DNA from: Hypericum androsaemum
Taxonomy: Eukaryota; Streptophyta; Magnoliopsida; Malpighiales; Hypericaceae
Direction of reading: 5' to 3'
Assembly (NCBI GenBank): GCA_963995505.1
Contig: OZ023181.1
Coordinates: 12,086,221 to 12,150,220 of the forward strand
Length of the DNA: 64,000 nucleotides
Shown: positions 42,905 to 55,343 of the stretch, piece by piece
How positions within the stretch are numbered: the stretch's first letter is position 1
How the letters are laid out: each line of letters begins with the position of its first letter
The notes under the pieces: model-generated
The model's input: the letters and a program-made list of their open reading frames with translations, nothing else
The model's database searches: none
What the model was told of the DNA's origin: nothing
Made by a program: the position numbers and the translations under genes

Positions 42905-45900
42905 TTTTCTTTCATTATCTTGCCTTTTCCTTGCTTTTTCTTTCCTTTTCTTGCCTTATCTTGCCTTTTCCTTGCATTTTCTTTCCTTTTCTTGCCTTTC
43001 CATGCCTTTTCTTGCCTTTTCTTTCCTTTTCTTGCCTCATCTTACCTTTTCCTTGCATTTTCTTTCCTTTTCTAGCCTTTTCTTTCCTTTTCTTGCCTTA
43101 TCTTTCTTTTTCTTGCCTTTGCTTGCCTTTTCTTGCCTTATCTTAACTTTTCTTTCCTTTTATTTTCTTTTCTTGCCTTTTCTTACCTTTTCTTGACTTA
43201 TCTGTCCTTTTCTTTTCTTTTCTTTCCTTTTCTTGCATTTTCCTTCCTTTTCCTTGCCTTTTCTTGCCTTTTCTTTCCTTTTCTTGCCTTTGCTTGCCTT
43301 ATCTTATCTTACCTTTTCTTGCCTTATCTTATCTTACCTTTTCTTGCCTTATCTTATCTTACCTTTTCTTGCCTTTTCTTGCCTTTTCTTGCATTTTCAT
43401 GCCTTTTCTTGCCCTTTCTTACCTTATCTTGCCTTTTCTTACCTTATCTTGCCTTTTCCTTGCCTTTTCTTTCTTTTTCTTTGCCTTTTCTTACCTTTTC
43501 TTTCCTTATCTTTCCTTTTCTTGTCTTTGCATGCCTTTTTCTTGCCTTTTCTTTCCTTTTCTTTCCTTATCTTGCCTTTTCTTGCCTTTTCCTTGCCTTT
43601 TCTTACCTTTTCTTGCCTTTTCTTGCCTCATATTTCATTTTCTTTCCTTTTCTTGCCTTTCCTTCAATTTTCTTGCCTTGTCTTTCTTAATCTTGCCTTT
43701 TCTTTCATTTTCTTTGCCTTTTCTTTCCTTATGTTACCTTTTCTTATCTTTTCTTGCCTTTCCAGTGCCTTTTCTTGCCTTTTCCTGCCTTTTCCTTGGC
43801 TTTTCTTGCCTTATCTTGCCATTTCCTTGCCTTTTCTTGCCTTTTCTTTCCTTTTCATTCCTTTTCTTGCCATATCTTGCCTTTTCTAACCTTTTCATGC
43901 CTTTTCTTGCTTTTTCTTGCCTTTTCCTTGCCTTTTCTTGCCTGATCTTTCATTTTTTGCCTTGTCTTACCTTATCATGCCTTTTTCTTACTTTTTCTTA
44001 CCTTTTCATGCTTTTTCCATGCATTTTCTTGCCTAATCTTGTCTTTTCTTACCTTTTCATGCCTTTTCTTGCCTTTTTATGCCTTTCTTGCCTTTTCCTT
44101 GCCTTAACTTTCCTTTTTTTGCCTTTTCTTGCCTTTTCCTTTCCTTTTCTAACCTTATCTTGCCTTTTTCTTTCCTTTTCTAACCTTATCTTGCCTTTTT
44201 CTTGCCTTTTCCATGCCTTTTCTTTCCATTTCTTGCTTATTCCTCGCCTTTTCTCCTGCATGATCTTGCCTTATCTTTCCCTTTCTTTCCTTTTCTTGCC
44301 TTTTCCTGCCTTTTCTTACCTTTTCTCGCCTTTTCTTTCCTTTTCTTGCATTTTCTTGCCTTTTATTACCTTTTCGTGCCTTTTTCTTGCCTTTTCTAAA
44401 CATTTCTTGCCTTTTCATGCCTTTTCTTCGCTTCTCGATCCTTTTTTTGACTTTTCTTGTCTTTTCCTTGCCTTATCTTTCCTTTTCTTACCTTTTCATG
44501 GCTTATCTTGCCTTTTCATGCCTTTTCCTTACCTTTTCTTGCCTTTTCTTGCCTTATCCTTGCCTTTTCTTACCTTTTCTTGCCTTTTTCTTTACTTTTC
44601 ATGCCATTTCCATACCTTTTCTTTCCTGAACTTGCCATTTCTTGCCTTTTCCTTGCATTTTCTTTCATTTTCTTGCCTTATCTTGCCTTTTCTTGCCTTA
44701 CCTTTCATTTTCTTTTCTTTTCTTGCCTTTCCTTCACTTTACTTACCCTAACTTACCTTATCTTGCCTTTTCTTGCGTTATATTTCCTTTTCCTTGCCTT
44801 TTCTTTCCTTATATTGCCTTTTCTTTCCTTTTCCTTGCCTTTTCTTCCCTTTTCTTGCCTTTTCCATGCCTTTTCTTACCTTTTCCTGCCTTTTCTTACC
44901 TTATCTTACATTTTCCTTGCCTTTTCTTGTCTTTTCTTGCCTTATCTTTCTTTTTCTTTCCTTTTCATTCCTTTTCTTGCCTTATCTTGCCTTTTCTTAC
45001 CTTTTCATGCCTTTTCCTTGCCTTTTCTTTCCTTTTCATGCATTGTTTTTACCTATTTCATGCCTTTTCTTGCCTTTTCCTTGCCTTTCCTGCCTGATCT
45101 TACCTCTTCTTGCCTTATCTTGCTTTTTCTTTCCTGTTCTTGCCTTATCTTGCCTTTTCTTACCTTTTCTTGCCTTTTCTTGCCTTTTTTTCCTTTTGTT
45201 ACATTTTCTCACCATTTCTTTCCTTTTCTTGCCTTTTCCTTAATTTTCCTTGCCTTTTCTTGCCTTATCTTTCATTTTCTTGCCTTTGCTTGCCTTTTTT
45301 TTGCCTTATCTTAACTTTTCTTTCCTTTTCTTGCCTTTTCTTGACTTATCTATCCTTTTCTTGTCTTTTCTTTCCTTTTCTTGCATTTTCCTTCCTTTTC
45401 CTTGCCTTTTCTTGCCTTGTCTTTCCTTTTCTTGCCTTTGCTTGCCTTTCCTTGCCTTATCTTAACTTACCTTTTCTTGCCTTATCTTATCTTACCCTTT
45501 CTTTCCTTTTCTTGCCTTTTCATGCCTTTTCTTTCCTTATCTTGCCCTTTCTTACCTTATCTTGCCCTTTCTTACCTTATCTTGTATTTTCTTGCCTTTT
45601 CCTGCCTTTTCTTTCCTTATCTTGCCTTTTCATTCCTTTTCCTTGCATTTTCTTACATTTTCTTGCCTTTTCTTTCCTTTTCTAGTCCTTGCATGCCTTT
45701 TCCTTGTCTTTTCATTCCTTTTCCTTGCATTTTCTTACATTTCCTTGCATTTTCTTGCATTTTCCTTGCCTTTTCTTGCCTTTCCTTCCATTTTCTTACC
45801 TTATCTTGCCTAATCTTGCCTTTTCTTTCATTTTCATTCCATTTCTTGTCTTATCTTGCCTTTTCTAACCTTTTCATGCCTTTTCATGCTTTTTCTTGCC

Positions 45901-46429
45901 TTTTTATGCCTTTTTCTTGCCTTTTCTTGCCTTATCTTTCCTTTTTTTCCTTTTCTTACCGTATCATGCCTTTTTCTTGCTTTTTCTTGCCTTTTCATGC
46001 CTTTTCCATGCCTTTTCTTGCCCTTTCTTGACTTTTCTTGCTTATTCCTTGCCTTTTCTTAACGTTTCTTGTCGTTTCCTTGCCTTCTCCTGCATGATCT
46101 TGCCTTATCATTCCCTTTATATCCCTTTCTTTCCTTTTCTTGCCTTTGCTTGCCTTTTCTTACCTTTTCTCGCCTTTTCTTGCATTTTCTTGCCTTTTAT
46201 TCCCTTTTTTTGCCTTTTCGTATCTTTTTCTTGCCTTATCTTTCATTTTCTTGCCTTTTCTTTCCTTTTCATTCCTTTGCTTGCCTTATATTGCATTATC
46301 CTTGCCTTTTCTTACCTTTTCTTGCCCTTTTCTTGCCTTTTCATGCCTTTTCCATGCCTTTTCTTTCCTTAACTTGCCTTTTCTTACCTTTTCCTTGCCT
46401 TTTCTTTCATTTTCTTGCCTTTTCTTGCC

Positions 46430-47060
46430 TTACCTTTCATTTTCTTTTCTTTTCTTGCCTTTCCTTCCCTTTTCTTGCCCTATCTTGCCTTTTCTTTCCT
46501 TATCTTTCCTTTTCGTTGCCTTTTCTTTCCTTATATTGCCCTTTCTTGCCTTTTCCTTGCCCTTACTTCCCTTTTCTTTCCTTTTCATGCCTTTTCTTGC
46601 CCTATCTTTCCTATTCTTTACTTTTCTTGCCTTTTCCATGCCTTTTCCAGCCTTTTTCTTGCCTTTTCCTGCCTTTTCTTTCATTTTCTTGCCTTATCTT
46701 ACCTTACCTTTCATTTTCTTTTCTTTTCTTGCCTTTCCTTCCCTTTTCTTGCCCTATCTTGCCTTATCTTGCCTTTTCTTGCCTTATCTTTCAATTTCCT
46801 TGCCTTTTCTTGCCTTTTCCTTGCCCTTTCTTCCCTTTTCTTGCCTTTTCATGCCTTTTCTTGCCTTATCTTTCCTATTCTTGCCTTTTCTTACCGTTTC
46901 CATGCCTTTTCTTGCCTTTTCCTGCCTTTTCCTTGCCTTTTCCTGCCTTTTCTTTCATTTTCTTGCCTTATCTTGCCTTACCTTTCATTTTCTTTCTTTT
47001 CTTACCTTTCCTTCCCTTTTCTTGCCCTATCTTGCCTTATCTTGCATTTTCTTGCCTTAT
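46430..47060 (+). repeat. Three copies of a 273-274-bp higher-order unit
   Basis: CCCTTTTCTTGCCCTATC occurs at 46467, 46741 and 47014, with similar flanks on both sides. This is a local triplication with near-constant period. Confidence 0.8.
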
Positions 47061-47994
47061 CTTGCCTTATCTTTCCTTTTACTTGCCTTTACTTTCCTTA
47101 TATTGACTTTTCTTGCCTTTTCCTTGCCCTTTCTTCCCTTTTCTTGCCTTTTCTTGCATTATCTTTCCTATTCTTTCCCTTTCTTGCCTTTTCCATGCCT
47201 TTTCTTTCCTTTTCCTGCCTTTTCCTTGCCTTTTCCTGCCTTTTCTTACCTTATCTTTCTTTTCCTTTCCTTTTCATTCCTTTTCTTGCCTTATCTTGCC
47301 TTTTCTAACCTTTTCATGCCTTTTCTTGCCTTTTTCTTGCCTTTTCTTGGCTTTTCTTTCCTTTTCTTGCATTTTCTTGCCTAGTCCTTGCCTTTTCTTT
47401 CCTTTTCCTTGCCTTTCCTGCCTAATCTTACCTCTTCTTGCCTTATCTTGCCTTAACTTTCTTTTTCATTCATGTTCTTGCCTTTTCTTGCCTTATCTTT
47501 CCTTTTCTTACCTTTTCTTGGCTTTTCTTGGCTTTTCTTTCCTTTTCTTACATTTTCTCACCTTTTCTTGCCTTTTCTTGCCTTTTCCTTGCCTTTTCTT
47601 GCCTTATCTTACCTTTTCTTTCCTTTTCATGCCTTTTCTTGCCTTTCTTTGCCTTTTCCTTCTCTTTTCCTTGCCTTTTCTTGCCTTATCTAGCCTTATC
47701 TTTCCTTTTCTTTCCTTTTCTTGCCTTTTCAAGCCTTTCCATGCCTTTTCAAGCCTTTCCTTGCCTTTTCATGCCTTTCCTTGCCTTTTCATTCCTTTTG
47801 CTTGCCTTTTCTTGCCTTTTTCTTGCTTTTTCTTTCCTTTTCTTGCCTTATCTTTCCTTTTCCATGCATTTTCTTTCCTTTTCTTTCCTTTCCATGCCTT
47901 TTCTTTCGTTTTCCTTGCATTTTCTTTGCTTATCTTTCATTTTCTTGCCCTTGCTTGCCTTTTCTTGCCATATCTTACCTTTTCTTGCCTTTTC

Positions 47995-48150
47995 TTGACT
48001 GATTTGTCCTTTTCTTGTCTTTTCTTTCCTTTTCTTGCATTTTCCTTCCTTTTCCTTGCCTTTTCTTGCCTTTTCTTGACTGATTTGTAAGGTTCTTGTC
48101 TTTTCTTTCCTTTTCTTGCATTTTCCTTCCTTTTCCTATCCTTTTCTTGC
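47995..48150 (+). repeat. 81-bp tandem duplication
   Basis: TTGACTGATTTGT occurs at 47995 and 48076, followed each time by nearly the same 60 bases. The second copy has AAGG in place of the usual CCTT. Confidence 0.75.
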
Positions 48151-51100
48151 CTTATCTTTCCTTTTCTTTCCTTTGCTTGCCTTTTCTTGCCTTATCTTAT
48201 CTTACCTTTTCTTGACTTATCTTATCCTACATTTTCTTTCCTTTTCTTGCCTTTCTTTGCCTTTTCCTTGTCTTTTCCTTGCCTTTTCTTGCCTTACCTA
48301 GCCTTATCTTTCATTTTCTTTCCTTTTCATTCCTTTTCTTGCCTTTTCATGCCTTTCCATGCCTTTTCATGCCTTTCCTTGCCTTTTCACGCCTTTCCTT
48401 GCCTTTCCTTGCCTTTACATGCCTTTCCTTGCCTTTTCATTCCTTTTCTTGCCTTTTCTTACCATTTCTTGCCTTTTTCTTGCCTTTTCTTACCTTTTCT
48501 TGCCTTTTCCTTGCTTTTTAATGCCTTTTCCATGTCTTTTCTTTCCTTATCTTACCTTTTGCTTCCTTTTCTTGCCTTTTCCTTTCTTTTTCTTTCCTTT
48601 TCTTGACTTATCTTTCCTTTTCCAAGCATTTTCTTTCCTTTTCTTTCCTTTCCATGCCTTTTCTTGCCTTTTCCTTGCATTTTCTTTGCTTATCTTTCAT
48701 TTTCTTGCCCTTGCTTGCCTTTTCTTGCCATATCTTACCTTTTCTTGCCTTTTCTTGACTGATCTATCCTTTTCTTGTCTTTTCTTTCCTTTTCCTTGCC
48801 TTTTCTTGCCTTATCTTTCCTTTTCTTGCCTTTGCTTGCCTTTTCTTGCCTTATCTTATCTTACCTTTTCTTGCCTTATCTTATCTTACCTTTTCTTTCC
48901 TTTTCTTGCCTTTTCTTGCCATTTCATGCCATTTCTTGTCTTATCTTGCCCTTTCTTACCTTATCTTGCCTTTTCCTTGCCTTTTCTTGAATTTTCTTTC
49001 CTTATCTTGCCTTTTCTTTCCTTTTCCTTGACGTTTCTTACCTTTTCTAGCCTTATGTTTCCTTTTCTTGTCTTTTCATGCCTTTTCCTTGCCTTTTCTT
49101 TCCTTATCTTGCCTTTTCTTGCCTTTTCCTTGCCTTTTCTTACCTTTTCTTGCCTTATCTTGCCTCACATTTCATTTTCTTTCCTTTTCTTGCCTTTCCT
49201 TCCATTTTCTTGCCTTATCTTGCCTAATCTTGCATTTTCATCCTTATCTTTCCTTTTCCTTGACTGTTCTTTCCTTTTCTTGCCTTATCTTGCCTTTTCC
49301 GTGCCCTTTCATTCCTTTTCTTGCCTTTCCTTCCATTTTCTTACCTTATCTTGTGTAATCTTGCCTTTTCTTTCCTTATCTTTCCTTTTCCTTGACTGTT
49401 CTTTCCTTTTCTTGCCTTATCTTGCCTTTTCCTTGCCCTTTCATTCCTTTTCTTGCCTTATCTTTCCTTTTCATGCCTTTTCATGGCTTGTCATGACTTC
49501 TCCTAGCCTTATCTTTCCTTATCTTGCATTTTCCTTGCCTTTTTTTTGCCTTACCTTACCTTTTCTTGCCTTATCTTTCCTTTTCTTGCCTTATCTTGCC
49601 TTTTCTTACCTTTTCATGCCTTTTCATACCTTTTTATGCCTTTTCTTGCCTTTTCCTTTTCGTTTCTTGCCTTTTCTTTCCTTATCTTGCCTTTTCTTTC
49701 TTTTTCTTGCCTTTTCTTTCCTTATCTTGCCTTTTCTTGCCTTACCTTGCCTTATCTTGCCTTTTCTTTCCTCATCTTGCCTTTTCTTTCCTTTTCTTGC
49801 CATTTCCTTGCCTTTTCTTGCCTTTTCATGCCTTTTCTTGCCTTATCTTTCCTTTTCTTGCCTTTCCATTCCTTTTCTTGCCTTTTCTTTCCTTTTCCTA
49901 GCTTATCTTTCCTTTTCTTTCCTTTGCTTGCCTTTTCTAGACTTATCTGTCCTTTTCATGCCTTTTCTTGACTTATCTTTCCTTTTCTTCCCTCATCTTG
50001 CCCTTTCATTCCTTATCTTGTCTTTTCTTACCTTTTCCTGCATTTTCTTGTCTTTTTTTGCCTTTTCTTTCCTTTTCTTGCCTTTTTCATGCCTTTTCCT
50101 TGCCTTTTCATGCCTATTCATGCCTTTTCTTGCATTTTCTTACCTTTTCATGCCTTTTCTTGCCTTTTCTTTCCTTTTCTTGCCATTTCTTGCCTTTTCC
50201 TTACCTTTTCTTGCCTTTTCTTTCCATATCTTGCCTTTTCTTGCCTTTTCTTGCCTTTTCTTCCTCATCTTTCATTTTCGTTCCTTTTCTAGCCTTTCAT
50301 TCCCTTTTCTTGCCTTATATTGCCTTATCTTGCCTTTTCTTTCCTTATCTTGCCTTTTCTTTCCTTTTCCTTGCATTTTCTTTCCTTTTCTTGCCTTACC
50401 TTGCCTTTTCTTACCTTTTCCTTACCCTTTCTTTCCTGTTCTTGCCTTTTCATGCCTTTTCTTGCCTTATCTTTCCTTTTCTTGCCCTTTCATGCCTTTT
50501 CCATGCCTTTTCCTTGCCTTATCTTTCCTTTTCTTGCCTTATCTTGCCATTTCCTTGCCCTTTCTTACCTTATCTTGCCTAATCTTGCCTAATATTTCCT
50601 TTTCTTTCCTTTTCTTTTCTTTTCTTGCCTTTTCTTGCCTTTGCCTTGCCTTTTCTTCCCTTTTCTTTTCTTTTTCTTGCCATTTGTTGAATTTTCTTGC
50701 CTTTTCCATGCCTTTTTTTGCCTTTTCTTTGCCATTTCATGACTTTTCCTTGCCTTATCTTGCCTTTTCCTTTCCTTTTCTTGCCTTTTCTTGCCTTATC
50801 TTGCATTTTCTTGCCTTATGTTTCCTTTTCTTGCCTTTTTCATGCCTTTTCTTTCCTTTTCTTGCATTTTCCTTGCCCTTTCTTGCCTTATCTTTCCTTT
50901 AATTGCCATTGCTTGCCTTTTCTTGCCTTATCTTGCGTTATCTTGCCTTTTCTTGCCTTGTCTTGACTTATCTGTCCTTTTCTTGCCTTTTCTTTCCTAT
51001 TCTTGACTTTTCTTTCCTTTTCTTGCCTTTTTATGCCTTTTCTTGGCTTATCTTGCCTTTTCTTACCTTTTCTTGGCTTATCTTGCCCTTACATTCCTTA

Positions 51101-51327
51101 TCTTGCCTTTTCTTACCTTTTCTTGCCTTTTCTTTCATTTTCATGCCTTTTCCTTTCCTTTTATTGCCTTTTCATGCCTTTTCTTGCCTTATCTTGCCCT
51201 TTCTTACCTTATCTTGCCTTTTCTTAGCTTATCTTACCTTTTCCTTGCCTTTTCTTACCTTATCTTTACCTTTTCCTTGCCTTTTCTTACCTTTTCTTGC
51301 CTTTTCTTGCCTTTTTCTTGCCTTTTC

Positions 51328-51948
51328 CGATCTCCAAGAAGCCATAATTATTTAATAATTCGTTTTTGAGTTTCAAAGTCTATTTAGGAAGTTAATTATT
51401 TGTTAATTTCTATTTTACATGAGTTCTATTCTGTTTAGGGAGTTACAAAAAAGATAATTTCGTTTTATTAGGAGTTCTAGTCTGTTTAGGAAGTCAATTA
51501 TGAGATAATCACGTTTTTGAGTATTTCTAGTAGGATTAGAGTTATTTTCCTTTTTAGTTTCCCTTTTTTAAGTCATATTTATCTAGTTAGAAGTTTTATT
51601 TAACTAGGATTCTTTTTGTAACAATCTGCCTATATATAAAGGCTTTATCAATGAGAATGAGAAGAATAATTTGAGTACAAAAAAACGTGGGCTTTGCTCT
51701 CTTGGTTCTTCGGAACTGTTCGAACACAGCGGAGGGATTCCGTTCGTTCACCTTCGACTTATCAAGCAGATCTACATCACCGTTTATGGCGTCTTCATCA
51801 AATCAAGGTTCTTGTTTCCCTACAGCAGCGGGTCGAGGTTGTTCATACCGAGGTTCTTGCAAAGGTGCAAACAACGGGTCGAGATTTCCATCAATCTGAA
51901 CGTAGATAGATCCGGCTTCTGCGTGGATCCGTAACGAGATTCACATCA
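51328..51948 (+). repeat. LTR-F, left copy (5' end slightly truncated)
   Basis: AT-rich LTR ending GAGATTCACATCA. TATATATAAA lies at 51631-51640. Relative to the right copy it lacks the first ~12 bases (TGATATGAATCA) but has 29 bases near 51905-51934 that the right copy lacks. It has no coding tail. Confidence 0.88.
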
Positions 51949-51950
51949 GT

Positions 51951-51962
51951 TGGTATCAGAGC
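51951..51962 (+). promoter_or_regulatory. Primer-binding site after LTR-F
   Basis: TGGTATCAGAGC, two bases after the LTR. Confidence 0.93.
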
Positions 51963-52448
51963 TTAGGTTCTACTTTAGACCTTATATCTTTACATTTATT
52001 GTCTTTATTTGTTTGGTATTTCAGATTCGTGACTTTAGTGTTCTAAGTCGTGTATTCTGATAAAAAAAAAAGAAAAAAAAAGAAGACAGAATTCAAGTAG
52101 GATTAGTAGAATCAGAATTCAAGTAGGACTAGAAGTATTGGATAGTGCAATTTCGTGACTCAAGAAGATAGAAGCGAAGGCAAGAACGAAAGCAAGAAGA
52201 AGAAAGAAGAAGACTCGGCAACTAAAGTGTGCGAAGGCCAAGCTAATCTCTACTAGCTCCGCAAGAACCAACAAGAGTGTCACGAGAGGAAAAAGGCAAG
52301 AGTGGTGAGCACATTAGAGAGAAAAGAGCCAAATAGTTGAGTGTAAACACGAGTGAATTCGAGTGCAACATACTTTGAGGGTAAACACGTAAGGGAGTGA
52401 TTGGTGAGGTCCATTATTATTTTAACTAACCAATTTTCTTGCAGCAAC
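51963..52448 (+). other. Leader of element F
   Basis: About 490 bases with no gene. It has an A/AAG-rich tract near 52062-52085, and ACTAACCAA...CTTGCAG at 52425-52444 just before the gag ATG. Confidence 0.8.
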
Positions 52449-54615
52449 ATGTCTCACGAAAATGAAGGAGAAAGAGAAGGAACTTTGGGCAACGTTGACC
52501 CTAAGGTATTTGTGGAGGCCTTAACGGGGAAGCTCCAACAAATGATGAGAGCGGAGGTTGAGCAAATACACCAACGCCTGGATATCATAGAGAATTCATG
52601 TGCTAGCCAACAACCACAAAGCATACCTCATGCCCAAAGAAGAATAGCACCTATGGGAGGAATGAGTGGAGATGAGTCTGACTTTGATGAGGACGTAGGC
52701 TCCACAAGGAATGTTAAGAGGTTGAGAAATGAACGCCAACCTAGGGAGGCCAGGCGGAGAGGGAATGACAATTTGGGAAGCATCACGTTAAAAATACCTT
52801 CCTTTGCAAGTCATTCTGATCCGGAGGCTTATCTTAAATGGGAGAAGAAGATTGAATTTGTGTTTGATTGTCACAATTGTTCCGAGGCAAAAAAGGTAAA
52901 GCTGGCTGTGACTGAATTTACTGACTATGCTATAACTTGGTGGGATCAATTTGTCACAAACAGGAGACGTAACGGAGAATATACCATAGAGACATGGGAG
53001 GAGATGAAAGTTGTGATGAGGAAACGCTTTGTTCCTAGTCATTACTACCGTGATCTTTTTAAAAAGTTACAAGGGCTGCGACAAGGAAGTATGAGTCATG
53101 ATGGAGATGGCCATGATACGAGCCAACGTAGAGGAGGATCGTGAAGCCACTATGGCTAGGTTCTTGAATGGACTAAATCCTGAAATTCAAGACAAAGTGG
53201 AGCTACAACACTACGTCAAATTGGAAGATATGGTTCATATGGCCAACAAGATAGAGAAACAAATGAAGAGAGGGGGAGGAAGACGAGCTACATCAAGTGC
53301 TACTTGGAAGCCGAATTATCCAAAGAAGTTTGATAAGCCACAGGCGGCCAAAGTAGAACACAAGACCGAGAGTTCTAATACCAGCTCTCAAAAGAAAGTG
53401 GAAGCCCCTCCTACAAGAAAACGAGACATTAGGTGCTTTAAATGTCAAGGAAGGGGGCACATAGCAAGTCAATGTCCTAACAAGCAGGTTATGGTGCTTA
53501 GAGAGAGCGGGGAGGTCGAGACAGAAGGAGAAGACTCGGACCATGAAAGCATGCCCTCATTGGAAGATCTGTCCGAGAAGGAATTCCAAGCTACTGAAGC
53601 ACTCACTTTGGTGACAAGAAGGGCTTTGAACTTGCAAGCAAAAGAAGGAGATGATGATGCACAACGAGAGAATATTTTCCACACAAGGTGTTATGTCAAG
53701 GGCAAGGTGTGTAGCGTCATTATCGATGGAGGAAGCTGTGCTAATGTTGCAAGCACCACTATGGTAGAAAAGTTGGGGTTGATCACAAAGAAACACCCTA
53801 AACCTTACAAGCTACAGTGGTTGAATGATAGTGGAGAAGTACGCGTGGAAAGGCAAGTACTAGTGACATTTCGAATTGGCAAATATGAAGATGAAGTGCT
53901 ATGTGATGTGGTGCCAATGCAAGCTGGTCACCTACTACTCGGAAGGCCCTGGCAATTTGATAGGAAGGTTAAGCATGATGGCTACACGAACAAGTACTCG
54001 TTCACACTCAATCGACGAGTAATCACATTAGCACCCTTAACACCGTCACAAGTTTGTGAAGCTCAAGAGAAGGCGAGAATGAACATTGAGAAACGAACGG
54101 AGCACTACGCAAGACAAGCGAATAAAGGGCGACACAAAGATGTCTTTGAGCCTGGTGATTGGGTGTGGTTGCATATGAGGAAGGAATGGTTTCCCGCGCA
54201 ACGGCGTTCGAAGTTGCTACCTCGTGGGGATGGTCCCTTCCAAGTTTTAGAGCGCATCAATGACAATGCTTATAAGCTTGACCTGCCGGGTGAGTATAAT
54301 GTAAGTGCTTCTTTTAATGTTGCTGACTTAAGCCCGTTTGATGTAGGTGAAGATTTGAGGGCAAATCCTTTTCAAGAGAGGGGGAATGATGTGAACACGT
54401 CCTCTATGGAGCTACAAGGCCCACAACCAGTTCGAGTTCCTCTTGAACCAATCACAAGAGCAAGAGCAAAGACGTTTCAAGCTGAGCTCAACGGATTAAT
54501 TCAAGGGATTTGGACTACAACCAGTTCGTGTAAGCCCGTGGATGTTCAAGGAGCCCATGCAAAGCCCATGCACGTGATTGGAGTTATTTTGGAGGCCTTT
54601 TCAGACTTTGATTAG
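52449..54615 (+). pseudogene. Element F Gag-protease fused to integrase C-terminus
   Basis: The start is ATG 52449 ([11 protein letters not shown]), after the acceptor-like motif. Gag core ([24 protein letters not shown]) runs to about 53095, where a deletion of about 17 bases shifts the frame. The second frame (53098-54615) holds the rest of Gag, zinc knuckle [14 protein letters not shown] and protease [10 protein letters not shown]. At about 54060-54075 it jumps in frame from SQVCE to [16 protein letters not shown], skipping the linker, RT, RNase H and integrase core (about 2.6 kb in C). It continues through [16 protein letters not shown] into the [11 protein letters not shown] tail, with the stop at 54613-54615 inside LTR-G. 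The 505-codon fused frame is open, but native Gag is broken by the upstream shift. Confidence 0.88.
54374..54386 (+). promoter_or_regulatory. Polypurine tract before LTR-G
   Basis: AAGAGAGGGGGAA directly before TGATGTGAACACG, in the same position relative to the coding frame as in A-E. Confidence 0.85.
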
Positions 54616-55114
54616 GAAATTATATCTTTTAGATATTTCTTGTTTAGGAATAAGAGTTATCCAATAGTGGATAATGATTGTGTATTTTCAATTCTTAGAT
54701 AAACATTCGTTTTAGACCTCGTTTAAGTAGTATGATAAGTTTGGAGCTCTTCAGAACTTATCTTGTTGACTTTGGAGTCTATCCAGGTCAGTTTTAACCT
54801 CTATATAAGGGGAGCCACGAATTCAATAAAGGGATCACTTTTTGGCATAAAGAAAATTCGTGAGTTTTGATACTCGGGTTGTTCTTGCGGGCTGGATTGC
54901 TTAGCTAGGGCTTTTGTACTTATCAAACGGAATTCCCATCTCCGTTTGTGGCGTATTCGTTTCAAGATCAAGGTTCGCGTTCTCACCATTGCTACGGGTC
55001 AAAGTTAACCAACACTGAGGTTCGGTGCAAGGCGCAAAGCGACGGGTCAAGATCAACCATCATCCTAGAGTAGACAGTCCGAGTTGGTGCGAGTTCCTGA
55101 CGGGATTCATATCA
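54387..55114 (+). repeat. LTR-G: middle LTR (728 bp), distinct from LTR-F
   Basis: It runs from TGATGTGAACACG to GGATTCATATCA and is bounded by a polypurine tract and a primer-binding site, as a shared middle LTR would be. TATATAAG lies at 54802-54809 and the hairpin at 54924-54948. Its first ~229 nt encode the polyprotein tail (E-like: HVIGVILEA). No mate is present in the window. Confidence 0.88.
54924..54948 (+). other. Conserved LTR hairpin, LTR-G copy
   Basis: CAAACGG, 11-nt loop, CCGTTTG: perfect 7-bp stem, compensated relative to CAAGCGG/CCGCTTG. LTR-F has a related hairpin with a 10-nt loop (56624-56647). Confidence 0.75.
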
Positions 55115-55116
55115 GT

Positions 55117-55128
55117 TGGTATCAGAGC
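55117..55128 (+). promoter_or_regulatory. Second primer-binding site (after LTR-G)
   Basis: TGGTATCAGAGC two bases after LTR-G. It is followed by a leader start (CTTAGGCTCTACTTCAGA) similar to that after LTR-F. Confidence 0.92.
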
Positions 55129-55343
55129 TTAGGCTCTACTTCAGATCATCTATCTTTAAATTTCATATTTTTATCATTAGTTTTAGTTAGTTGTTCTTAT
55201 TGTATTCTCAGTTGGAGAAAGAAAAAAAATAGAGAGAAAAAAATTCCGAAAAAAAAGAAAGATAGAGAAGAAGGCAGCCTAGAAAAGAAGAAGCAAAAGG
55301 CTGAAACAAAAAAATCAAAAAAAAAAGAGTAGAAAAAAAGAAG
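55129..55343 (+). other. Second leader, purine-rich
   Basis: A short leader rich in A and GAAA runs (55215-55335). It does not have the ACTAAC...GCAG motif found before the other gag starts. No gene. Confidence 0.7.

Larger units (their letters stand above)
43190..48930 (+). repeat. Recurrent approx. 150-bp module in satellite segment 3
   Basis: A block with TTGCATTTTCCTTCC (or a shortened form) followed by TTGCCTTATCTTATCTTACC appears near 43230, 45380, 48115 and 48775. Spacings are about 2148, 2735 and 659 bp. The module is shuffled rather than evenly spaced. Confidence 0.7.
42905..51327 (+). repeat. 10-bp satellite array, segment 3
   Basis: About 8.4 kb of the same pyrimidine-rich unit in the same orientation. 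Open frames of up to 847 codons on + are artefacts of the stop-poor repeat: a 10-bp unit read in triplets repeats every 30 bp as a Phe/Leu-rich decapeptide. Several blocks also found in segment 1 recur, for example TTTCATTTTCTTTTC with CCTTCCCTTTTCTTGCCC. No gene. Confidence 0.95.

Noticed and set aside
48359..50902. 847-codon open frame in the satellite, and many similar Phe/Leu-rich frames
   Set aside because: The strand lacks stop codons because it lacks purines. The translation is a drifting 10-residue repeat forced by the 10-bp DNA unit, frames overlap heavily, and no start or codon-use signal is present.
55129..55343. Leader after LTR-G as a real gene start further upstream
   Set aside because: The short purine-rich frame there (ATG 55084) encodes only Lys/Glu runs from low-complexity DNA and lies across the LTR boundary.
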